Of a stretch of 64,000 nt of DNA, positions 46,601-57,700 are shown in pieces. Source of the DNA: Arbacia lixula (lineage: Eukaryota; Echinodermata; Echinoidea; Arbacioida; Arbaciidae); contig OZ022589.1 of NCBI GenBank assembly GCA_963669155.1, positions 6,000,723-6,064,722 of the forward strand. The letters are read 5' to 3'. A program made the translations under genes and the position numbers. Under the pieces are notes generated by a model. The model saw only the letters and a list, made by a program, of their open reading frames with translations. It ran no database searches and was not told where the DNA came from. The first letter of the stretch is position 1; the number at the start of each line of letters is the position of its first letter.

Positions 46601-49600
46601 GCATCCAAGGTCGCTCTCCCCTCCAAAACTCTCCCCCGAACCCCTCAGCCGTCGAGGGGGAGAGGGGACTTCTCTCCCCGACTGTTCACACGAGAGAGTT
46701 CGAGGGGGAAACCCCGCATCGCGGGGGAAACCCGCGACAAGGGGGACCGTGTGAACGCAGTGTATGCTATAATAATGACCCAATTTATATGCAAACATGC
46801 AATCGCAGCTTGACCGATTATCTATTTTCTGGTGAAACTCGTTAAATGTCTGGATAATTTCAGTGGATGGTACTCCCTGCAAAACCCCATTAACTATTCA
46901 CTGCTATATATTTTACCACCATGGCTCTTATTGGAACGCTCATTAATATTTATTAACAGAGCGTAGACCCAAATCTCCAAATCTCTAATCTGCAATCCTT
47001 TTACTGTATAGTGACATACATGCATATTTTCCATGTTATGGGAATTTGTATGCAATGAACATGTGCTGTATTATGTAAAGCTTTTTATTGGTTTTGTTTG
47101 ATTATGAATATTTTTCCCTACATGTACAGCATGTGTGATATGTTCTTTGCAAAAAAACATGTCAAATGCACTGATATGTGTATGATGAAACATGCAATAT
47201 TACAAAGTTTGATTTGATACAAACTGTCAACTCCATATTTGTAATATACTACAGTAGAGGCAAGGACTGTTATATTTTCTTAGTGTCTCAAAACATCTTG
47301 TGGTGACTAGTATGTGGCATGTACATGTACTCGAGCTCTGTACATTGAGTGGTGGCATAGCATGTACACAACAGCTCAAAAGCACAGTGTTTAATGCTGA
47401 ACTCAACAAATATACCATGTTTAAACTGCGGCTCCTTCCCTTTCCTCCCTTTCCCTCTGCCAATTCCTTTGAGCTGTAGTGTAAGCACTTGTGACACCAT
47501 TAAAACAGTCTCAAATGATGTTAAGTTTTTCCTGCATCTCTGTATCCCTTTCTGTTATTATCTCTTCCTCCCAATCTCCTCTTCCCCCATCTCCCCCCTT
47601 CTGTCACTCCCCTTCCTCTCTCAATCTTTCTCCCCCTTTACAGCATCTCTTTCTCTGTTCTCTTATCGTCTATCATGCCATACTCTTCTGTCCATTAATG
47701 AAATATATAGATCTGTAAATTATATTTTTTGGACATACAATGTACATGTATTGTCTTTATTAAATCCTTGGTGTGTGTCCCTTTTTGTTTTACTTATAAT
47801 CCTGAATCATTTTTTTTTAAATCAGAAATTTGTGATGGACAAGACAAATGGTCAACATGAATTTGACTGTCATCTTAATGTTTCTGTTTTTCATGTTCTT
47901 ATATCTTAAGCTAAACATTTACATGCACTCCATTCCTAATTGCGTGACAGCTGAACCAATTGCAATTTTGTGCCAAATTTTCAAGACAATTTAGTGTGCA
48001 GTCATTCATGACTCCACACACCCAAATTCATGTATTGCAAAGTAATTAATCAATCTACAGATAATATAGTATATTCACACTCATAATTTAAGCTGTGGCT
48101 GCCTGTTTTGTCAACACCCGGTCAAAGTAAATGTACAGAATGTGTGCATATTATGAACAGTGCCTTTGGCAGTTCACCGGTCTGTTTCTAACGTGTTTAA
48201 TCAAGTATAGTGTTTCGTTTTCCACCCCCTCATTCCTATAGGCACTATACAAGCATATGGCAACATTTTCAATCACACACGAGCAATTTTAGCCACTAGC
48301 ATCTCGATTAACATACAGTACACTGCATATTTGTCCATCAGAGATACACAAAGTGTGATTATAGACACAATGTATTGAATGCGCAGTCCAATTTGAAGTT
48401 TTATAAAAATTGGTCCTAAACCCTACAATTATGTTTGTGTATTGGATTGGGGATTTGTTTAAACTGCACTCTATATGAGGGCATATTGCACATATTGCCA
48501 TCTTTATTACAAAAGAAAATGTTCAGCAATATGAAAAGTCATATTACAATTATTGAAAGGAGAAAGAAAAACAACAAAAAAGGGATTTTTTTTTTACAAA
48601 GATATTGTGTTCGCTTTCTTCTGTCTAGCAGATCTAAACAAAACAATAACTGCCTTTCCAAACCGTGTTTGTTACATCTGTTCTTTGCTTTCAGCAAAGA
48701 AAACTTTTGTAATTTTAACACAAATCCCTATTTCTTATAGTTCGCTAAAATACAGATGATTACTGGTACATGAAGGTGTAGTTAAAGATTTGTAATCTTA
48801 TCCCATATTCTGATAAATCCACATTTTGAAAGCTATTGATGCTCGAAACTGGTTTGTAATTCTCTTGCAGACAAACTGGAGTGCCTACATGTAAATATAG
48901 CTTTAGTGATGACGGTACGTAATCGGTTTGAGTGCTTGTGTACTCTTTGGCAATTGCTCCATGGCTCTCAACATAAGCACCATTAGACGTATCTTCCTGC
49001 ATCTGACTTTTTACATGTAATTTTGTATGGATTCCCTCACTTCCTGTCACTAACGGAACATTGTATAGAACTCATACCAGCTACATGTAGTCTGCCAGCA
49101 TATACTTAATTGTTACACTTTGATACACCAGTGTGTTAATGTACTGTACAATTAGAGAGACATTGTATTGAAAACGCTGCAGTCGTTTTTCAGATGTAGT
49201 GTTGTTGCTAATGTGCATCATCTGTGCTTAGTCACTCACTCACATGCTTGTGTATTCTGGGACGATTGCTCTGTTGATTTGTACATTCATGCATGTACGT
49301 GAGCTTCATTTTAGAACTGGCTTTCTTCTTCCTTCTTCTTCATTTTCTTTCTATTGTATGATCACAGGTTAGTCTGTATGCACAGACCCAGGTGTGAATG
49401 GCAAGAGTTAAAAAAAACATGTGTGTTTGACAAGACTAGTGCTCGATTTGCACTTGCCAATGTCTCTTGTTGGGATGTATGTGTAAATATGTAGATAGTT
49501 AGTCTGTGTACTTTCAGACTCTTTATTTCAGACTGACTGACTGACTAAGGGTTTGTTCCTGGAAACTACCGGCAGGCTGTGTGACATGTTTGCGCGGTAG

Positions 49601-52600
49601 GATGGTGTTACGTGGGAGAGAGACACAGAGAGTGGGAGAGAAGGATGGAGCGAGCGAGCGAGCGAGTGCGCAATTATTTTAAGCAAGAAGAGAGAAAGTG
49701 AGAATGAGATGAAAACTGAGGGAGAAAGAGAGAAAAAAACAACTCCTCTCATGGGCAACAAGCTTTTGTGAGGTCATTCCGGCCCGAGCGATTGAATATC
49801 AAGTTGCCATGGCAACCTGGCTGCGCGATTCGGAGCCCGGATGGGCTGTCTCCAGGCGGAATTTAGATTCCGAAATGCATCGATGAGTACGGGAAGATAA
49901 AAAACGAAGATGGAGAAGAGGGAGAGGAGAAGAAGCGGGAACGGAAAAAAAAGGACAGATTATGAGAGAGAGCTTTGCCGGATGCTTAAAGCCGATCTTG
50001 AACTGCGAAACGAAGTCGAGTGAAGAGCAGAGATGCAGTCTTCTGTAAACATGGGCATGTATACATGCATAAGGCCTTGGCTCTGGATGGCCAACCTGAT
50101 CGAGTTAAGACATGCTCAAGATTTCCGCTGGTTTTCCTTTCAAGCTCAGGATGAGCAGTCTTTAAGGAGCTTGCCTCCGTTCCAATTCTGTAAAGAATGA
50201 GTAGTCAAATGGCAACAAAAGATGGGCCATGCAGAGGAGCTTAGCCCATAGGATTCAATGATGTTCAGTATTGAAGACACTTGCGTCATACGATACATGC
50301 ACAATAGAATGGTAATTCAAAGCGCATCAAAAAGTGAGAGCTGTTTGTATGTAGTTCATGAGCATTGTACAGTAAGTCATTATGGGGCAATAAATGTTGT
50401 TTTTGTACAGTTATTTATAACCTTGTCTTTAAATACATTTAAGAATTGTACTCTCTTGAACCTGTTGTGTGTAAGGCATACATGTACTTGATTCTATATG
50501 AAATATAGATATGAAATAGATATGAAATAAAGTTGTTTTATTCTTGATGTGAGCACTGGTCTAAAATGCTTGCATTGTACCAGTTAACAGTGACATAGAT
50601 TTCAAATACAGCACAGAAACATGCAAGTAATACTTTGAAGGTTGCCTCTCAAGCTAATTTCCTTTCCCAATGCAAGTTTAGTGAGAAGTATTCCATTTTA
50701 TCTTCCAGTTTTCTAAATAATTATAATATTTTTATAAAAAAAATGATAAGAAATGAAGTTTATGTCAGCCTTAATCCGATTGAGCCACATTTATTGTGGT
50801 GTTTAAAGTAAAACTTTGTCAGTTCATTGGTCTGCTAGTACTAGAATTTGATGTACATTTTGAACCAACCCATCCACAAATACCGGAATGAGGTGAAAAT
50901 GCAGTAAATAAACTTCAGGATTCCTATATTCTGAGGGGAAATAATAAACTGTCTTTCCTCTATTGTGAGATATTTAGACAAATTTAAATGGTAGGCCAAC
51001 AACAAAGATAAAACAAGTTTAACCCTCACATTACCATAGGCTCATATACTGTGTTAAAAAGCAGTGGTCTCTTCATGCCTTGGTACTAAAAAAAAAAGAG
51101 TGTTAAATCGTTGTACGCAATCTCTGCATAATCAGTGTTGTGATTCTCAGCTTAGTGGTCGTGCTAACAAATCGATACCGGGTCGAGAGAGATCAATACA
51201 GGGTGTGATTACTGTGTTATATCATGTATTCATAGCTCTCACTAAAAATGGGGGATGAATCAGTATTTGCTGTCCTTCTTCGCTAAACAAATTCACGAGG
51301 AAGTGATTGGTGGTAACTTTTGTTTGTTTCTATTAATGCAGGATAACTTTTTACCATTTGGTGTTGAAGATGGTGATGAAGATTGTGATAATGATGATGA
51401 TGAAAGTGATAGTGATAATAGTGATGACAATGCTAGTAATGGGGATTATCATGGGAGTACTTGTTATAATGATGATGCTGAGGATGTAGTCATGGTAATA
51501 ATGATGTTAATAATGAGGATAATTATAAGAATGGTACTCATGGTAATGGCGATGTTAGTAATTGGGGTAATGATTGGAGTAAGTGTTATAATGATGATGA
51601 TGGCGGTAGTAATGGTGATAATAATGTGGATAATGATGATGATGGTGGTGATGAATTGATGATGATGATGATAATGATGATGATGATAAGGATGGTACAT
51701 AAAGGTGATGACAATGCTAGTGATGATAAGATGGGAGTAAGTGTTATGATGATGATAATAATGATGATGATAGTAATAGTGATAATGATGCAGATAATGA
51801 TGATCTTGATGATAAGGAGGGTACTAATGGACCACTAATGGTGATAAAGATGGGAATAATTGTTGTAATGATGATAGGAATAATTGCTATAATGATGATG
51901 ATCATGATGACAATGGAGCAGGTGATGGTGTATTTTTTTAAATATTTTTTTTTAACAAAGCTAAATCTGCCTCTGTCATTGATCTGGTTTGTGGCTCTGA
52001 TTATTCACTATGTGCTATTTTTTTCTTTTTTGTTTTGTCTTCCTACAGGTTGTCATTTCAGCGCAGTATGTAGAGAGTCAGAGGATTGTATAGGTGGTAA
52101 GTTTTTTCATCCCTTCAATTTCTTAAGAAACAAAACAAATTTAACAATTGATTATCATTTTAAAGTTATGCGAATTGGGCATCATTTCCAGAATGATCAT
52201 GTAATGGAACAATGGAATTCATGATACAGCCATTTACAGACGTTTGTTGATAAAGTGATATTTAAATAAAACACAAAAATGTTTAGAAATGAGTTTACAA
52301 GCTGGAGAGTCAAAAGATTGTATCTTTGATACAGCACATGTAATTGATAACCATGGTCAAACTCAGTGAATCGTTTATCCTTACGTGTATAAATCATATA
52401 AAATTAAAGAATGGAATAATGTAGTTCATAATTTAGCTTTTTACAAAAGTTTGTTGTTGAGAATTACTATAAAACAATTCATAATCATGAATTTCAAACC
52501 ACATGCTCTCTCATGCTTTTTATCATATAATCAATGTAATGGAACATTATAAATCATTTTACAGCTATCTGCAAAAAGTAAAGTAAAAGTAAAAAGTAGT

Positions 52601-54662
52601 AAGTAATGTAAAATCTAGAGACGCAGAAGATTCACTTCACTTTGGTTAAAAAAAAAGAAAGAAATAATGTAAAGACAATTTATCATCACCATGAAACTGT
52701 GCGAATCATATGGTGTTAGGTGTTTAAAACAGGAAATTGGCACTTATGATACAACTACATGCATAGAAGATTGTTGCTATGCTGTTATCTGAGTGTTTTG
52801 ACCCAGAGTCTTGAAATGAGTGTATGTGATTTCTGAGCTCCTAGCTTCTCTGCCAGACTCCATACTGCCTTTTGGGAATTGCTATGTGTTACCAGTGAGA
52901 AAAAAAAGACTTAGCTCCTTTCTCTGCCAGACTTCATACTGCCCTATGCTGCTCTACTCTGACAAAAGGAAGTAAGTGACAAATCACTCAAATCTGGATT
53001 ATGGGTATTCGTAGATTGTACCTAGCATTCCCTACATATGGCTAAAATCTGGACAAGAAATATTCATCTTGCTGTGAGATATTCAATCTAACATGATGTG
53101 GTATTGCACTGATATCAATGCAAGTGACAGACACATTTTGCTCATTTACAAGAAAAGTCTGTATTGTTAGTTGCTTCCTATTGTCAGAGTAGGGCAGAAT
53201 GGGGATGGTGTGTATTACCAAAAATGTCTCCATGGAGCATGAAGAGTTGACCGCTTCTGTGAGAGTCAAAATGTAGCTTCGAACATGTATTCTGAATTAA
53301 TTCATATGGCATAAAAGAAGCAAAGTTAGAACCAATGTGGAGAGAGAAAAAAACGAGATAGAGAAGGAGAATCACAACTCGCTAGTATACAGAAGCAATC
53401 TGCACATATGCATTCCTCTCTCACTATGAGATTGAATTACGTTGTGTTGCCAAAACAGATCCCCTATAAATCATGTGTGTAATACATGCACACACATCCA
53501 ACCATACAAGCTCTGATTAGGAAATAGCAAATAGATTTTTGATGAGGATCTGAGAGTAACAAAGCCTGCGCACAGCTTAATTTTCTCTCCCTTCCCTCGT
53601 TAGATAAAATATCTTTGTCACCATCTACGTCACACACGCCTCCATTGCCTCGCACACCCTCCCACTAAAAATGCAAATTAGATTGATGCGTGTGCGTAAA
53701 GTGACCCCTTTCTATCTGGCGGACGTACGTATGTGCATGTATCAAGGAACTTGATTGTGCGTGTTTGCGGGCTGTGGGTTAGGAAAAAATGAGAGCTTGA
53801 CCTTTATATTTTTATGCAATCGATGATCACCACTGGATGATGTTGTATCTTTATTGGTGATGGCCACTGAGGTATTGCATTGGAAGTAGGTTTAGCATAA
53901 GTAGAGGAGGAAATGACCATCGTGGAATGTGTACGGCGTTGGAAGTAGATTTAGCATACATGTACATGTAGATGGCGAGAGAGAAATTGACCAGCTATGA
54001 ATGTTCTCCCATTGAGAGTACTGTGTACCAGCTCCTGTTGTTTTGTGCAGTAGCTGTGTTGCATGTACACATGTAGCAAGAAGCATGCAGATTTGGAGGG
54101 GATAAGGAAACGAGATGGAAAGAGAGATAGAGAAGAGATATCAACATAAAATATAAAATGGAAGGAAAGGGATGGTAAGGAGAGAAAAGAACATGTTATA
54201 AAATGGGAGAAAACAAGCAAATTTAACCATATAAGGGAATGAGAGAATTTGACATACATGTATAGTACATGTGTTCATCAGAACAAAGAAGAGAAGAGAG
54301 GGGAACATATTTACAAAAGAAAGAGAAGTGATACAATATGACTGGGAAAAGAGACAAAAGGGAAGTAGATGGGAGAATGGTGGATGTGAGACAGAGGAGA
54401 AAAATGATATCAATAGACAAATAACGGAGAGAAACATGTACATAAATATATACAGATGCATACAGATGACAGCAGGCCAGGAACAGAGAAATGGGGAGGA
54501 GAACAGTTATTGGTGGAGAGAGGAGAGGAAAGGGTGGGAGAAAGAGGATATTTCTATAAAAAGATGGATAGATAGATGAATAGAGAGATGTGGACAGCGA
54601 GGGGCAGAAGAAGAAATCAGGCAAATGAAAAGGGTAAAGAAAGGGCAACAACAGAGAGATGG

Positions 54663-54710
<48 letters not shown>

Positions 54711-57700
54711 TAGGATAGAGAGTAGGGATGAGAGAGAGAAACGGAGGGAATGGAAGAGAGGGAGAGAGTGAGAGGGAGAGAGGGAGAGAGCTAGAGATGT
54801 AGAGTGATGAAGTTTCTGGTTTGCCACGCATACCAAAATACCCTGGAGTGTTGATGGGTTCTTGTTCCCGTTGTGGCCAATTTGAGGAGCGTGGCTGCGA
54901 TCAATTATAGAGTGTCGCTGCAAACATCCAATCTGACCCTCAAATTCAGCATCTCATTAGTATACTGTACAAAGTGGAGTCCTCTGGAGTTCCTCTGACT
55001 ACTGCAAAACCACGGGGAAATAATATAGTTTTTCCAATAAAGAAGTTTAACAGCTTTGTGGCTTTGCATTGGAATCGGACATATTGAAAGATGACATTAT
55101 GAAAGACAAATGAGGCCAGGAGGGAAAGATAAATGTAAATATTACATGATGGACCACTGTTTGCCAGTGTGTCAGTGTGTCAATGAGATACCTGTAAACT
55201 GCCTCTGTTTGATGAAGTAAACTCAACACAAATACCCTATGTCAAAACTCTTAGCAGCTGAAATGCAGAAAAGCACCTTGCAAAATGCTCAGGCAATTAG
55301 ATAGGCCCTCTGAAACATTTTGTTTTTCTGATATGTTTTTGAGCCCAGCATTGCTTGACAAGAAGCACCCATGAATTATTAGTAACCATTTTAAATCATG
55401 AAGGAGCATTGGAACTATTTGTTAGTTGACTGAATACACATTGCTGTATTTTGCACAATGAATGTGTACAGCAGTTTCCATTTGGCGTGCTTCTAAGTTT
55501 TTAGTAAAAACCTGTTCTTGAGACTGTTTAAGGGAGACAAAAATGTAGTCTTTATAACGAAGGGCGTGTTTATGTCCCGGTTACTTTTAGTTTTTAGGTT
55601 TAAGGTTTTAATGAGAATGAGAATCGTTTTTCAAGAGAAAAAACAACAAATATAGTCTTTAAAGTCAAGTAGTCTTTCTAAGCAGTAGTGGGCACTACAT
55701 TAGGTTTCGCTTAGTGTTTTAAAACCAATACAGCATGTACAATCACCTCTATTAAGTATGTAGGCCTAATGGATGCAATATAGAGAATTCATGGTGGAGT
55801 GTTTCATACCATAAAATGAGGTGGATAAAGAGTGTGTGTGATAGCTGAGCCTGCCTTAGTACATGCATGATAATGTACTTCATGTACATGTACACCAGGG
55901 GGAAAATTACTTATTTAAGTTGCGGGGGCTACTTTTCAAGGCATTTTGTCATGAAACGAATACCCTGACCTTTTGTTTGTAATGGGCTACCGGTATGCTT
56001 TCATTCACAGGGATGTTTTTTTAGTATCTCAGGGGATAAAACGCCTTCAGCCCCTGACATTACTATAGCCAATGAGTATGTATATTAAGACCAATGATGT
56101 GCCCCATACAACCGACACATTTCAAAGATTTGTTAGGAGCATAACACAATTTCCCTATTTTTGTTTTTATACAAAGGATACTATAGTCAGACTGTGTCGG
56201 AGGATGATTACAAGAACACTACCAAATGAAATGACAAGAAACATGCTCTAAAAAAATGACATCCTTTGACATTATGTTATGTCTAGTATCTAATAATGCA
56301 ATATGTACCATATTCTACTACATAGATGTTGAAAAACACATAAGATTGACACTCATAATGGAAGACTATTTAAAAAGTTACAACTCAAATGAAGCTGAAA
56401 TATAACATAACATAATGTCAAAGGATGTCATTTTTTAGAGCATGTTTCTTGACATTTCATTTGTTAGTGCTCTTGTAATCATCCTGCGAATATTTAATTC
56501 CATTTTTGTTTTTTGACGAGTCAGGACCAACATGTGTATCTACATATTAGATGATTAAAAAGCACAACAATGTTGATTGACCACATAACATAGACATTCT
56601 AAAGTATTTGTTTACAAATATGGGCATTTCACATCTACAGTGCACGTAGTACTCATATCTAGTAGATAGTGGCCTGCGGTAGATGAACTTAGACCACGTA
56701 CTAAACGTAGACTAACTTTATGGGGCGCAAAATTAATCATCTGATGGGCTATTCCACAGTTACTCACGTTACATGACTTGTAACGTGAGTAACTGACACA
56801 TTTCAAAGATTTGTTAACAGCATAACACAATTTCCCAAGTTTTGTTTTGATACAAAGGATAGTCAGACTGTGTACTTTGTTGTGATAAAGAGATGTTTAG
56901 TTCCTATCAATAATAATGGAGTTACAGCTCCAAGTAATAGTCAAGGTGTCTCCAAATGTAATGTGAGTAACCGTGGAATAGCAGTGATGCTGTAACAAAA
57001 TAATTGATTTCATCACAGAATCACAAAAGTGGGTGATTTAAATTATGCACTGTATTTAGTATGTGGACAAACTCAATATACCATAGTGATTCCAAGGACA
57101 AATCAATTAGTGATGTGTCAGTTTGTTTGGTGGCATTCCATATAGATAGACCAGGTTTACCACATACTCTGTTACATATAAACCATCATTGTGAATTTGA
57201 GCCACACACTGTAGCTACACATACTGTTGCGTATGTTTGCGTTTAGCTGGAGTGGTATTCTCAGCCCACGATGGCCCTCAACACTCGATGCTCCAGCATT
57301 GCTCTAAGTATGTTGTTATTGTATTAGGATACACTTTGTTTTGCATGGCCTATGCAAACGGCTTCATCCACTGATCATCGTGACTAATGAACAACATCTC
57401 ACTCATATTAAGCATCTCATTCCAGCATAAATAATTGCGCAGTGGAGCTCGTAGCAACAGGGAGGATTATAGGTTCTCGCAATTTGAATAATTTCAGGGC
57501 GAGCACACTTCTATAAATAAAAATGCCAGATCTGAAATGTTGAAGTGTTTATTTACAACATGTTCAGATCTACTGTAGATTATACGTGCTATGTTCATGT
57601 ACATTGTGAGCCAGGCTTTCAGCCTGTTAGGCATTTCTGATGCAAACTACAATATTCAATAATGGGTCTGTCTACAATAGGCAAATCATTCTCACTTCCT

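Noticed and set aside
46386-46882. Frames of 122 and 157 codons on both strands
   Set aside because: They overlie the GC-rich ends of a TIR element and match no family.
50033-50200. Alternative first exon of the PTPRN-like gene in the GC-rich patch
   Set aside because: The frame from the ATG at 50033 is short and not signal-peptide-like, and has no phase-1 donor to fit exon 2; the exon at 34575 fits in all respects.
51255-51659. Acidic Asp-rich 134-codon frame
   Set aside because: Product of the (GAT)n tract.
54223-54923. 202- and 138-codon Ser/Leu-rich minus-strand frames
   Set aside because: Complement of a purine-rich microsatellite region.
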